DNA of 64,000 bases from Bacillota bacterium (GCA_023458755.1 JAEWYE010000009.1:1-64000), one strand, 5' to 3'; counted from the stretch's first letter, positions 34,512 through 44,037 are shown. Numbers and translations are program-made. The notes: a model not told the origin generated them from the letters alone.

Positions 34512-34573
34512 CTGTTTAACAAAAGAGTACTGCAAACTGCACGTTTTGTCAATCACTTTTAAATAAAAAAATA

Positions 34574-34615
34574 CTCTCTTCTGCAAACAGACTGCCTGCT
34601 GTTTACACAAGAGAG
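34574..34615 (-). terminator. Terminator for the nitroreductase transcript
   Basis: CTCTCTT and AAACAG arms pair with CTGTTT and AAGAGAG, and TATTTTTTTATTT follows on the minus strand. A second hairpin (GAATCT-a-CCGG/CCGG-c-AGATTC, 34622-34650) precedes it, giving a tandem. Confidence 0.8.
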
Positions 34616-34625
34616 AAAACGGAAT

Positions 34626-34778
34626 CTACCGGCTGAAAACCGGCAGATTCGACTTGCGGCTAGAGCTAACAGGGAAAATGTTCAATTTATGCAGTATAAG
34701 CACTTCTGTTAGTACCACAATTGCTGCTGCGATACCTTCGATTGCAACGGAAGAGATAAAATACAAAGCTGCGGACAA
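34626..34778 (-). CDS. Possible 50-residue membrane peptide
   Basis: A TTG-initiated frame with GTAGG about 8 bases upstream, starting 9 bases after the nitroreductase stop. It encodes a hydrophobic stretch (ALYFISSVAIEGIAAAIVVL, residues 4-23, continuing to 29) and a basic tail, ending inside a hairpin. It could be a small membrane protein or the tail of a lost transporter gene. I do not recognise it. Confidence 0.3.
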   Translation of the reverse strand: MSAALYFISSVAIEGIAAAIVVLTEVLILHKLNIFPVSSSRKSNLPVFSR

Positions 34779-34787
34779 AACTGATAC

Positions 34788-35513
34788 CTACCGCTTGGAG
34801 AACACTGAATGATTGCCCCAAGCCCAGGTTCCGCCGCCTGCGCCTATTTCGAAATGGAGTTTGGCGATTCCCATATCAATTGGCTGATGACCGGTACTAT
34901 CTGTAACAAATGCGGATGCGATACCGTTCTTATAACAAAACTTAACCGGTTGGAGATTTATTGCGGAAGGCGCCTTTTGTACCGCCTGCATTCCTAGCAA
35001 AAACCACTGTGGAACCTCACTGTCCGATTCGTACATTTCTTTGGCACTTTTGCTTTTTCGGTGCATTGCGCCTCGAATCATTTTCTCCTTTAAGGATAAT
35101 TTATTCTCAATATTACCGATTGTAATTACGCAATTGAGTGTTTCACCCTCTCGGATTTGGAACGTACACAGCTTTTTATCAAAACTTCCGCCCACCCAAC
35201 AGGTACCCAAACCGAGCTGAGTGGCTTCCAATATCAGTTTTTCGCCGTAATATCCAAATTTTTCCTTTAAATATTCATCATGTTCGGGACCGACCAGCGC
35301 AATGTAATTTCGGACGCCGGAAAACATTCCGTAACTTTTGGTCAAGCCGTTAAAAGCATCTCCACTGTCTGTAATAAACTGAATATGAAGATTTGCTTCT
35401 TTGTTGTACTGCTCGATGGATAACTTTAATTGTTCCACTATTGCGCTGTCAATCGGTGTTGTTAAGTATCTGCGATGAGAACATCTATCTGCGATTGCTT
35501 CTGTTAAAGTCAT
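34788..35513 (-). CDS. Nitroreductase-family protein
   Basis: A 241-residue member of the TM-nitroreductase subgroup, which fuses two half-size nitroreductase folds. ADRCSHRRYL near the N-terminus contacts FMN phosphate, LILEATQLGLGTCWVGG lies mid-protein and QKAPSAINLQPVKF in the second half. It probably reduces flavin-dependent substrates with NAD(P)H. The native substrate is unknown. It is divergent from the ATPase gene at 35750. Confidence 0.85.
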   Translation of the reverse strand: MTLTEAIADRCSHRRYLTTPIDSAIVEQLKLSIEQYNKEANLHIQFITDSGDAFNGLTKSYGMFSGVRNYIALVGPEHDEYLKEKFGYYGEKLILEATQLGLGTCWVGGSFDKKLCTFQIREGETLNCVITIGNIENKLSLKEKMIRGAMHRKSKSAKEMYESDSEVPQWFLLGMQAVQKAPSAINLQPVKFCYKNGIASAFVTDSTGHQPIDMGIAKLHFEIGAGGGTWAWGNHSVFSKR

Positions 35514-35749
35514 AATTTTCCTCCAAATATATTAAGGCAATACCAATATTCGTCCAAAGATGGGTCTGCCTTGATTATATTCTTTTAAACCGCTATTTGC
35601 AATATTATTTTTATAGGCAGCTGTTTTGGGAATAATCCGGTCACCGCTGTTTTAACAAGCAAAGGAAAAGCTGTGATTTTTCGTCATTTCTCCACGGTAA
35701 AATACATATGATTAACCGACAGAAGATATGTGTAAGGAGGCTTTCCGAT

Positions 35750-36853
35750 ATGTCCACAAAAACCAGACATTATTTTGTAAACGGTATTGCGGCGCAGGGC
35801 TTTATCGATTATTTTGCTTCAAACTTGCAGGATTTGGAGACAGTAACCATTCTAAAAGGCGGACCCGGAACGGGAAAATCCCGTTTTATACTGTCAGTTG
35901 CCGCCGCGTGTGAGAACAAAGGACTGGAACTGGAATACATTCACTGCCCGTTTGACCCAAACACTTTGGACGGCATTATCGTACCGGATTTAAAGTATAC
36001 CATTGTAGACGGAACAGCGCCGCATTGTGTGGAACCTGCCGCCCCCGGCGCGATTGAAGAATACATGAATCTCGCGGCCGCTTGGGACAGCACGAAGCTG
36101 AAAGCACACAAAGACGACATTCTGAATCGGAACCGGCAAATTTCCGCATGCTATGAAAATGCTCAGAAATGTTTTGCGGAGGGCTTGGCCGTTCACGACG
36201 AATGGGAAAAAATCTACATAAAGAATATGGATTTTGCGAAAGCAGATAAACTCACAGCCGAAACCATAGAGCTTCTACTCGGCGATAAACGCTTAGATAA
36301 GGCCGCCGCGACTAAAACACGTTTTTTCGGAACGAGCACTCCTTCCGGTTCCTTCGATTATGTGGAAAGCCTGACTGCCGGCATTCCAAAACGGTATTTT
36401 TTAAAGGGTCGTCCCGGAACGGGGAAGTCTACATTACTGAAGAAGCTGGTTACAGCTTCCACGGAACGCGGATTCGACACAGAGGTTTATCACTGCGGCT
36501 TTGACGCAAACAGTTTAGACATGGTGATACTGCCGGAACTGAACGTATGTATTTTTGACAGCACCGCTCCTCATCTATATGAACCGACAAGAACATCCGA
36601 TGAAATCATTGACCTGTACACCAAATGCGTAAAGTCCGGCACGGATGAAAAGTATCGGCTTGAGCTGCTGGGAATCAGCGCACGATATAAAATAGCGGTT
36701 CAGCGCGGAACCCGGTTCCTTGCAGATGCAAAAAAACTGCACGATGAACTGAAAATGTATTATATGGAGGCGATAGACCGAAAGAAAGTTGATGCCTTGT
36801 GCGACGAAGAAATAAACAAACTGCAAATACTGATGGAACAAATGCAATTCTGA
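35750..36853 (+). CDS. Duplicated P-loop ATPase of the PRK06851 family
   Basis: A 367-residue protein made of two similar ATPase units. P-loops are GGPGTGKS (37-44) and GRPGTGKS (220-227). The following segments also repeat: HCPFDPNTLDGIIVPDL versus HCGFDANSLDMVILPEL, each then reaching D-x-T-A-P-H. A helical insert separates the units. The family is conserved in Firmicutes without an assigned function. AAGGAGG 8 bases before the ATG at 35750 sets the start. It is monocistronic with a strong terminator. Confidence 0.8.
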   Translation: MSTKTRHYFVNGIAAQGFIDYFASNLQDLETVTILKGGPGTGKSRFILSVAAACENKGLELEYIHCPFDPNTLDGIIVPDLKYTIVDGTAPHCVEPAAPGAIEEYMNLAAAWDSTKLKAHKDDILNRNRQISACYENAQKCFAEGLAVHDEWEKIYIKNMDFAKADKLTAETIELLLGDKRLDKAAATKTRFFGTSTPSGSFDYVESLTAGIPKRYFLKGRPGTGKSTLLKKLVTASTERGFDTEVYHCGFDANSLDMVILPELNVCIFDSTAPHLYEPTRTSDEIIDLYTKCVKSGTDEKYRLELLGISARYKIAVQRGTRFLADAKKLHDELKMYYMEAIDRKKVDALCDEEINKLQILMEQMQF

Positions 36854-36873
36854 AACGAAAATCCGGCTGAATG

Positions 36874-36917
36874 CAGCGCGAGCCTCAGTTGCTTTGACGC
36901 AACTGAGGCTCGCGCTG
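36874..36917 (+). terminator. Terminator of the duplicated ATPase gene
   Basis: A perfect 19-bp stem, CAGCGCGAGCCTCAGTTGC with its complement at 36899-36917, and a 6-base loop. It may also stop transcripts leaving the permease gene on the other strand. Confidence 0.85.
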
Positions 36918-37027
36918 TTTCCGGTTGACAAAGCATACTTATTTGTTTAAGCCATGCTCTGCAAACGATTGGAACTTCATAAACGGGAGGAATATTGAAT
37001 ATGAAATGAGAAAAGTAGTAATTAAGA

Positions 37028-38215
37028 TTAAGCTGCCTTTTTGTTCTTACGGGTTGTGATATCAAAAACAACAGCCAAAACAAGGATGGCACCCTTAATG
37101 ATATATTGATAGGATATATCCACGCCCATCAGATTCATACCGTTCATTAAGGACGACATAACAAACGCACCAACAATGGTACCGGTTACTTTACCGATGC
37201 CGCCGTCTGCGGATACACCGCCGACATAGGCCGCCGCAATGGCATCCATTTCAAATGCGGTACCTGCGGTCGGAGTCGCGGATTTGGATCTTGCGGTAAA
37301 CAGGATACCAGCCAGTGCTGCAAGAAGGCCCATGGAAGCGAATACCATAAAGGTAACTTTCTTTACGTTCACGCCAGAGAGCTGTGCGGCCTGCGCGTTG
37401 CCGCCGACACCGTAAACATGGCGGCCAAACGGGGTTTTATTCAAAACAAAATTATAAATAGCAACAACTGCCGCAACAATTACCAATGTCCAGGAAATGC
37501 CTTCATAACCGGCCAGAATATAAATCACATAGCCGATAATTATGGAAATGAACACTAATTTGATAATAAACATTGGCAGGGACAACACTTGGAAATGATA
37601 ACGGATTTGATTGTTCCGGTTTTTCACTTGCGATACAATCAACAAAATGATTGTCAGAGCGCCTACCAGCATGGTAAGAAAATTGAAGCCACCGATTTGG
37701 GTAACCTCCGGAATAAAGCCGTTGCCGATTGCGTTATAAGTATCATCGCTGACAATAATCGTGCCGGTCGCCTGTGTTACGAGCATCAGCATGCCTCTCC
37801 ATACCAGCATGCCTGCAAGAGTAACAACGAAGGAAGGAACTCCGACCTTAGCCACCAAAAATCCGGCAAACATGCCGATAAGAAGTCCAAGTGCAAGGGA
37901 TGCAAGGATGGACAGCCACCATGGAAAATGCTGCTGTACCATTAAAACAGCCGAAACCGCACCAATAAATCCGCACATGTAGCCAACTGAAATATCAATG
38001 TGACGGATAATTAAAATCAGCGTCATGCCAACCGCTAAAACCGCGATATAACCCGTTTGGTTTACCCAGTTACTAATATTTCTTGGGGAAATAAAGTCAC
38101 CGTTCGTTCCGATTGTAAAAATGACAATGATAGCTGCAAGTGCTATGTACATACCGTAATCGCGTATGTTCTTTTTTAATAAAGTTTTTGCTTCAGCAAA
38201 AATACTCATATTCAA
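37028..38215 (-). CDS. gguB: Multiple-monosaccharide ABC transporter permease, GguB/XylH-like
   Basis: A 395-residue inner-membrane permease of the ribose/xylose class with about ten helices. GGFNFLTMLVGAL, NKTPFGRHVYGVGGNAQAAQLSGV and SPRNISNWVNQTGYIAVLAVGMTLILI are typical of the family. It forms the channel used by the ATPase 6 bases upstream and the ChvE-like binding protein. Substrates of the family include xylose, arabinose and galactose. Confidence 0.88.
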   Translation of the reverse strand: MNMSIFAEAKTLLKKNIRDYGMYIALAAIIVIFTIGTNGDFISPRNISNWVNQTGYIAVLAVGMTLILIIRHIDISVGYMCGFIGAVSAVLMVQQHFPWWLSILASLALGLLIGMFAGFLVAKVGVPSFVVTLAGMLVWRGMLMLVTQATGTIIVSDDTYNAIGNGFIPEVTQIGGFNFLTMLVGALTIILLIVSQVKNRNNQIRYHFQVLSLPMFIIKLVFISIIIGYVIYILAGYEGISWTLVIVAAVVAIYNFVLNKTPFGRHVYGVGGNAQAAQLSGVNVKKVTFMVFASMGLLAALAGILFTARSKSATPTAGTAFEMDAIAAAYVGGVSADGGIGKVTGTIVGAFVMSSLMNGMNLMGVDISYQYIIKGAILVLAVVFDITTRKNKKAA

Positions 38216-38221
38216 TCACTC

Positions 38222-39745
38222 CTAACCAACTGTGGCCATAGCCATAATTTTTTCTTCGGTCGCGTCCTCTGTGTTGATTTCGCCGGTAATCTTTCCTTCG
38301 GACATTACATAGATTCGGTCGCTCATACCCAGAACTTCCAACAGTTCGGAGGAGATCATGATAATGCTCATTCCCTCTTCCACCAGTTTGTTCATAATTG
38401 TATAAATTTCATACTTGGCGCCTACATCAATGCCGCGTGTCGGTTCATCCAGAATTAAGGTATGCGGCCCGATAAACAACGATTTGCCGATAGATACCTT
38501 CTGTTGATTGCCGCCGCTCAGATTGCCGACAATTTGGTCAACCGACGGCGCCTTGATATTAATGGATTTCAGGTATTCGTTTGCGACACGTACTTCTTCA
38601 TTCTGATTGATAATGCCGCTTTTGCAGATTCCCTGCAAATTTGCCATGGTGATATTCTGCTTGATATCCTGCACCAAAATCAGCCCGTCGCCTTTTCTAT
38701 CCTCGGTTACGTAGGCAAGACCGTCTTTAATTGCTTTTTGGGGATGGCTGTAGGTTTTTGGCTGCCCGTTTACTTCGAGCTGCCCCTGTATTTTATAGCC
38801 GCGCGGATTACCGAACACGCTCAATGCAAATTCGGTGCGTCCGGCACCCATTAAGCCAGCTATTCCCACAATCTCGCCCTTGCGGACATTCAGGTTGACA
38901 TCGTGCAGAATTTCTCTTCCGACACCCGGATCATACACCGTCCAGTTTTTCACCTCAAAACTGACATCACCGTACTCATGTTTCTCTCTGGTCGGATATA
39001 CGTTATCGATTTCACGGCCGACCATGTGCTTGATAATCTGATTTTCGGTAACCTGGTGTTCCCTTGCATCCATAGAGCAAATGGTTTTACCGTCGCGCAG
39101 GATGGTAATGGTATCCGCAATGGAAATAATCTCTTTCAATTTATGGGAAATCATAATGCAGGTAACGCCCTGCTTTTTGAGTTCTCGTAATAAATTCAGT
39201 AAATTTTCACTGTCGGTTTCCGTTAACGCCGCTGTCGGCTCATCCAGAATCAACAGTTTCACATCTTTACTGAGCGCTTTTGCAATTTCAATCAGCTGTT
39301 GGGTTCCCACGCCGTACTCTTTTACCTTTGCAATCGCACTGGCGTTCGCACCAACCTGCTTAAGGACTTTTTGTGCTTCAATAATGGTTTTGTTCCAATC
39401 AATGGTTTGGCCGCTCATGATTTCGTGACCAAAATAAATGTTTTCGTACACAGTGAGTTCGGGAATCAGCGCAAGTTCCTGATAAATAATGGCAATACCC
39501 GCTTTTTCACTGTCTGCAATATTGGAAAAATGCTGTTCCTCGCCGTTTAAAACGATGCTGCCGCTGTAAGTTCCGTGCGGATAAACACCGGAAAGGACCT
39601 TCATCAGCGTTGATTTTCCCGCTCCGTTTTCACCGACCAGGCAATGAATTTCGCCCCGTTTTACCTTGAAATTTACTGTATCCAGTGCCTTTACTCCCGG
39701 GAATTCTTTTGTTATGTCGTTCATTTCGAGTATGTAATCTTCCAT
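38222..39745 (-). CDS. gguA: Multiple-monosaccharide ABC transporter ATP-binding protein, GguA/XylG-like
   Basis: A 507-residue protein with two fused ATPase domains. The first Walker A is GENGAGKST with LSKDVKLLILDEPTAAL as Walker B region; the second copy has a degenerate P-loop (LMGAGRTEFAL) and LSGGNQQKVSIGKSL. SGVYPHGTYSG matches the GguA/MmsA subgroup. It powers import by the GguB-like permease. AGGGGG precedes the ATG at 39745; the frame open to 39790 lacks such a site. Confidence 0.9.
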   Translation of the reverse strand: MEDYILEMNDITKEFPGVKALDTVNFKVKRGEIHCLVGENGAGKSTLMKVLSGVYPHGTYSGSIVLNGEEQHFSNIADSEKAGIAIIYQELALIPELTVYENIYFGHEIMSGQTIDWNKTIIEAQKVLKQVGANASAIAKVKEYGVGTQQLIEIAKALSKDVKLLILDEPTAALTETDSENLLNLLRELKKQGVTCIMISHKLKEIISIADTITILRDGKTICSMDAREHQVTENQIIKHMVGREIDNVYPTREKHEYGDVSFEVKNWTVYDPGVGREILHDVNLNVRKGEIVGIAGLMGAGRTEFALSVFGNPRGYKIQGQLEVNGQPKTYSHPQKAIKDGLAYVTEDRKGDGLILVQDIKQNITMANLQGICKSGIINQNEEVRVANEYLKSINIKAPSVDQIVGNLSGGNQQKVSIGKSLFIGPHTLILDEPTRGIDVGAKYEIYTIMNKLVEEGMSIIMISSELLEVLGMSDRIYVMSEGKITGEINTEDATEEKIMAMATVG

Positions 39746-39852
39746 ACCTATATTCCCCCTTATGAAACACTTCAGTTGTATCGAACTCACCGCGCCGCTT
39801 TGACGGATGAATAGATATTGATTCAGTGTTTTGCTGCAGAGCCTGCATTAGA

Positions 39853-39896
39853 AAACAGATGGGCGCTGGGTTTTTGTCGCCAGTATCCCATCTGTT
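39853..39896 (-). terminator. Intercistronic hairpin between chvE-like and gguA-like genes
   Basis: AAACAGATGGG pairs with CCCATCTGTTT with an inner CTGG/CCAG. On the minus strand it follows the binding-protein stop (39915) and probably lowers read-through into the ATPase and permease genes. Confidence 0.7.
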
Positions 39897-39914
39897 TTTT
39901 CGTGCGTTACTTGA

Positions 39915-41063
39915 TTACTTTAAGTTTTGGAAATCAGAAGCCGGATAGTAGCCGGAATCAACGATTGCGCTCTTTACATTCTTTTGATCAACAACCAAAA
40001 CTGCGGTTTGCTTTGCTTTTACATCAACCTTGTTGTTGTTGTAAGAGCCGGTTGTTTCCGGAGTTTTGCCTTCCAGAATGGAAATTGCCATTGCGATGGA
40101 ATCTTTTACGAGAATACGAACATCCTTAAAGACTGTCATGGATTGTTTGCCGTCAATGATGTACTGGATGGAAGCTTTTTCAGCATCCTGACCGGTAATC
40201 TTATAGGATTTGATATCTTTATCGGCCTTGAATACGTCTGCGATGGAACGAGCAGTACCGTCGTTCGGAGCAAGGATAAAGACATCGCCCTTATCGGCTG
40301 CTTTTGCGGATGTTAAATGAGCTTCCGCTTTGTTTTTGGCTTCGTTGAAGTCCCAGTTTGTGGTAACCTGCGCGATGATTTTGCTTTCTTCATCATGGGT
40401 AAGAGTCGCTTTGTCTTTCAAGCCGACTGCTGTGGTAGAATTCTTAATTACAAATGTACCGTCCGCGATTTTCGGCTGAAGAACGGACCATGCGCCTTCG
40501 AAGAACAGGAACGCGTTGTTATCGGTTGCAGCGCCTGCATACAGATACAGCGGAGCACCCTTTTTACCGGCTGCATTGTCAATTAAGTATTGGCCTTGTG
40601 CCTTACCGACAGACACGCTGTCGAATGTGCAGTAATAGTCAACCGAAGCGGTATCGGTAATCAATCTGTCGTAAGAAATAACAGTGATTCCTGCTTTTTT
40701 GGCTTCATCAACCGCTGCTGCGGCTGCTGCACCGTCCTGCGGGCAAATAATCAAAACTTTAATACCTTTTGTGATCAAAGCTTCTACATTTTCTTTCTCT
40801 TTTGCGGACGAGCCTTGGCTGAACAATACGCTTGAGGTATATGAAGTTGTTTTCAGAGCGTCGGTAAATCTTGTTTCATCCTGTACCCATCTTGGTTCAT
40901 CCTTGGTTGGAAGAACGATACCGATATCGACAGAACCTTTTTTCACTTCGGAAGATGTCGCTGTTTTACTGTCAGAGCCGCTGCTGGACCCCGGATTGCT
41001 GCTGCATGCAGCTGTACCCATGAGCATCAAAACAGTCAGTGCTAATGCTAAGAACTTTTTCAT
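39915..41063 (-). CDS. chvE: Multiple-monosaccharide binding lipoprotein, ChvE-like
   Basis: A 382-residue periplasmic-binding-protein type 1 lipoprotein. The lipobox is MGTAAC with Cys at about residue 19. The mature start IGIVLPTKDEPRWVQDETRF, then ISYDRLITDTASVDYY, matches the ChvE subgroup that feeds GguAB. AAAGGTGG precedes the ATG at 41063. It is the first gene of the transport operon, behind its own promoter. Confidence 0.88.
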   Translation of the reverse strand: MKKFLALALTVLMLMGTAACSSNPGSSSGSDSKTATSSEVKKGSVDIGIVLPTKDEPRWVQDETRFTDALKTTSYTSSVLFSQGSSAKEKENVEALITKGIKVLIICPQDGAAAAAAVDEAKKAGITVISYDRLITDTASVDYYCTFDSVSVGKAQGQYLIDNAAGKKGAPLYLYAGAATDNNAFLFFEGAWSVLQPKIADGTFVIKNSTTAVGLKDKATLTHDEESKIIAQVTTNWDFNEAKNKAEAHLTSAKAADKGDVFILAPNDGTARSIADVFKADKDIKSYKITGQDAEKASIQYIIDGKQSMTVFKDVRILVKDSIAMAISILEGKTPETTGSYNNNKVDVKAKQTAVLVVDQKNVKSAIVDSGYYPASDFQNLK

Positions 41064-41148
41064 TTTTTCTCCACCTTTCATCAATGCAACTCTTGGATAA
41101 CAAATGCACAGAATTTTCGGTGCAGCTTGCTGTCCTTTTGTTGTATTT

Positions 41149-41177
41149 ATGATACTATATCAATAATTTCTTTACAA
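41149..41177 (-). promoter_or_regulatory. Promoter of the chvE-gguAB-like operon
   Basis: Minus-strand -35 TTGTAA (41177-41172), 17-bp spacer, -10 TATCAT (41154-41149). Both boxes are imperfect, as expected for activation by the AraC-type regulator encoded upstream. Confidence 0.65.
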
Positions 41178-41266
41178 TGAACTGAATTGCTGTGTAATAT
41201 AACTATATTGTTGAGATTTTTCGCAGAAAACTTGTGTAGGAATATATTGCGGCAAATAAAGAAAGA

Positions 41267-41300
41267 CGGATTGCAGAATGAATTTTCATTCTGCAATCCG
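41267..41300 (-). terminator. Terminator of the sensor/regulator operon
   Basis: CGGATTGCAGAATG pairs perfectly with CATTCTGCAATCCG around a 6-base loop, followed on the minus strand by TCTTTCTTTATTT. It separates the regulatory genes from the transport operon. Confidence 0.88.
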
Positions 41301-41337
41301 CCCTTTTCCTTATCTGCGGTGTAATACGAATTTTCAA

Positions 41338-42432
41338 TTAAGAGTTGCTGTTGGCGGAAGAAGCATTTCGTACGTTGCGGTAAACGTCTTCCTTTAACTG
41401 AAAACCGTCTTTTATCACGGTTTCGTCAATATTGCTTTTGGTAACCGCAATTACGTCGATCATAACATAAGGGATATTGTCCGTACCGTTATTAATGGTG
41501 CGTGCATACTCGATCTTCTGCTTCTGTGCCAATGTTTTGCAGATTTCCACGGTTTTGTCAACCAGTTTGTCAATCTGCTTGTAAACGGTCATATCCTGAG
41601 TACCGTCCACAATCCGCTGACAGGCGGGTAAATCAGCGTCATGCCCGACCACCACTACCTTTTTGGTAAGTTTCGCTTCGGACAATGCGTCAATTGCGCC
41701 ATAAGCGAGGGAATCATTGGCGGCAAGAATCGCCTTGATTCTGGTGGCATTTATTTTCAATTGGTCGCTGACAAAGGCGTAAGCGGTTTCTCTGCGCCAA
41801 TCTGCCACTGCTGTCTGTGCCACAATCTGAATTTTTCCGCTGTCTATGGACGGCTGCAGCTTACCCATGTAGCCCTGCTTAAACATCGCGCTGTTATTGT
41901 CGGTCTCGGCGCCGTTTAAAATAAGGTAACCACCCTGCGGGACTTTGCTTAAAAGCTCCTCCGCCTGCAGCTGTCCGACTTTTACATTGTCAAAAGACAC
42001 ATAAACATCTTCATTGGCGTTGCGAACCAAGCGGTCATAAGAAACAACTGGAATTCCTGCCTTTTTTGCAATCTGCACACACGCCGCTGCTTTTTCACAG
42101 TCCTGCGGAGCAATTACCAGTACATCAATTCCCCTGTTGATCATATCCTGTACCTGCTGATACTGAACATCTGCATTGTTGTTGGCATTGGATACAATTA
42201 CATCAATGTTCGCCTGCTTGGCCTTCGCGGTAAAAATATCGCGGTCACGCAGCCAGCGGTCCTCTTTGAGCGTTGCCATGGAAAAGCCGACCGTTATTTT
42301 TTTGGTACCGGAAGAACCTGTGGGAACATTGTTTTTGCTGTCGCAGCCCGCAAGTATACCGCACAGTAAAGTGCAGGCCAAAACCAAACCCAGGCATTCC
42401 ATCGAACGCCTTTTGATAAGCTTTACCGACAT
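41338..42432 (-). CDS. Sugar-binding lipoprotein, XylF-like
   Basis: A 364-residue type 1 sugar-binding protein close to XylF (xylose). Its lipobox is GILAGC with Cys at about residue 29. The mature start is ITVGFSMATLKEDRWLRDRD, then VISNANNNADVQYQQVQDMINRGIDVLVIAPQD-like text typical of XylF. The ATG at 42432 follows GAGGAGC. It is 10 bases behind the response regulator, so it may serve sensing as well as import, giving the ChvE-GguAB-type system a second receptor. Confidence 0.85.
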   Translation of the reverse strand: MSVKLIKRRSMECLGLVLACTLLCGILAGCDSKNNVPTGSSGTKKITVGFSMATLKEDRWLRDRDIFTAKAKQANIDVIVSNANNNADVQYQQVQDMINRGIDVLVIAPQDCEKAAACVQIAKKAGIPVVSYDRLVRNANEDVYVSFDNVKVGQLQAEELLSKVPQGGYLILNGAETDNNSAMFKQGYMGKLQPSIDSGKIQIVAQTAVADWRRETAYAFVSDQLKINATRIKAILAANDSLAYGAIDALSEAKLTKKVVVVGHDADLPACQRIVDGTQDMTVYKQIDKLVDKTVEICKTLAQKQKIEYARTINNGTDNIPYVMIDVIAVTKSNIDETVIKDGFQLKEDVYRNVRNASSANSNS

Positions 42433-42442
42433 AATAAGCTCC

Positions 42443-44035
42443 TCACTTTCCATATCGTTCCTTATACTCGGTTGCCGTAACTCCGGTGATCTTTTTAAAC
42501 AGCTTTGAAAAATAGTTGGGATCTGCATAGCCGACCTGTCTGGAAACATCTTTAATGGAAGCATCTGTGTTGGCCAGAAATTCCTTTGCCTTTTCGATTC
42601 GGATAGTCAGTAATTGGTCAATAAAGTTAACACCTGTTTCTTCCTTATAAAAATGACTGAAATAGTACGGGCTGAGGTTTACTTCCTTTGCAATGCTGTC
42701 CAGTGTTATTTCTTCACTGTAATGGCTTTCCATATACGTATTTGCTTTTTCAATCAGCCTGTTGATTTTCTTCTGCCTGCTGAGGGCAATTTGGTTCACT
42801 GCCGCTGAAATATAACGGCAGCACCGGCCGCGCAGTTCATTGGGGCTTTGCGCAGCAAGAATTTCACCAAGGCTTTCTGAATAATTCCGCTCCAAATTTC
42901 CCCACTGCTTACTGAAACTGAGTATCAGCGAGATACATTTATTTTTCACTTCATCAAAGTCCGGCATGACTTCGGCACACATTTGCGAAAATAAATTTTC
43001 AAACGTAAGCAAAGCCGCCGAAGCGTCCTCTGTTTCCACACTGCGCTGAAAAGTTTGCAAAAACTGCTTTTCAAAATGATCGCTGCTCTCTGTATTATCC
43101 TCCAATATGTCGTCATAATGCAGAATCGGGCAGTCAAATTCAGAGACCGAAAGCACCTGCAAAGCCTTTAGCGCCTGCCGGTAAGATTCCCGCGCACCGT
43201 CAACATTCGGACAATATCTGCCAACACCGATGGTTATCTCCAAATCCAATTTTTCCGCGCGGCTGTAAAAATTCTGCATGGCGTTTTCCGCGGCAAGCTT
43301 TTGCTCAAACGCGCTGCTGCCCTCATCCAAAATATAAACGATCAGGCGATTCAGCATCATCGGTCCTACCACACACGCGCACAAAGACTTTAGAATACCG
43401 CGGTAATATTGGTACAGCTTCTGACTTTGTACACCGGCACCGATTTTATTTTTTACCTCGCCGCCCTCTTTTTCGCCGAATTGAATGGCAACCACATACC
43501 CGCTGGTACTTTGAAAATCAAACAAACGACAATAATTCTGCAAATCGTCCGTACCGTCATCAAACATGCAAACCGAGTTGATAAAGCCGGTTTCCAAAAT
43601 AGGCGTGACCATTTCGAACTTTTCTTTCAGCTCTATTTCACGCTGCGCCTTATCGCGCCGTGCATCCAGCTTTTCCACTACCTGTTGCAGCGCTTCAACC
43701 AGCTTATCTTCTTTGACCGGCTTCAAAAGATAATCATCCACATTGAGGGCGACCGCCTCTACTGCATAATCAAAATAGTCAAAAGCGGAAATTACAAGGA
43801 ACCGGACATTCGGATTTTGTTTGCGTATCTGTCGCATTGCATCCAGCCCATTAACACCGGGCATATTGATGTCCATAAGAATAATGTCGGGATGCGCACT
43901 GTCCGCTTTTTCAATGGCTGTTCTGCCGGAATGCGCGGTATCTTCCACTTTTACGGTAGTAAACCGATTGTTGATAATATATTCAATCGATTTTACCGCA
44001 ATTGGCTCGTCATCCACAATCAATACGCGATACAC
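42443..44035 (-). CDS. YesN-type response regulator with AraC DNA-binding domain
   Basis: A 530-residue protein. The receiver domain has Asp8-Asp9 and the phospho-acceptor Asp55 (ILMDINMPG), with Lys107 in LLKPVK. A long middle region follows, then two AraC helix-turn-helix units from about 430 (YSEEITLDSIAKEVNLSPYYFSHFYKEETG) to 527. It is coupled to the histidine kinase 2 bases upstream. The likely targets are its own operon and the chvE-gguAB-like promoter. Confidence 0.92.
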   Translation of the reverse strand: MYRVLIVDDEPIAVKSIEYIINNRFTTVKVEDTAHSGRTAIEKADSAHPDIILMDINMPGVNGLDAMRQIRKQNPNVRFLVISAFDYFDYAVEAVALNVDDYLLKPVKEDKLVEALQQVVEKLDARRDKAQREIELKEKFEMVTPILETGFINSVCMFDDGTDDLQNYCRLFDFQSTSGYVVAIQFGEKEGGEVKNKIGAGVQSQKLYQYYRGILKSLCACVVGPMMLNRLIVYILDEGSSAFEQKLAAENAMQNFYSRAEKLDLEITIGVGRYCPNVDGARESYRQALKALQVLSVSEFDCPILHYDDILEDNTESSDHFEKQFLQTFQRSVETEDASAALLTFENLFSQMCAEVMPDFDEVKNKCISLILSFSKQWGNLERNYSESLGEILAAQSPNELRGRCCRYISAAVNQIALSRQKKINRLIEKANTYMESHYSEEITLDSIAKEVNLSPYYFSHFYKEETGVNFIDQLLTIRIEKAKEFLANTDASIKDVSRQVGYADPNYFSKLFKKITGVTATEYKERYGK

Positions 44036-44037
44036 GT

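Noticed and set aside
36990..37078. Small plus-strand frame after a GGGAGG site
   Set aside because: The first ATG runs into a stop after one codon and the next yields only about 17 residues overlapping the permease gene.
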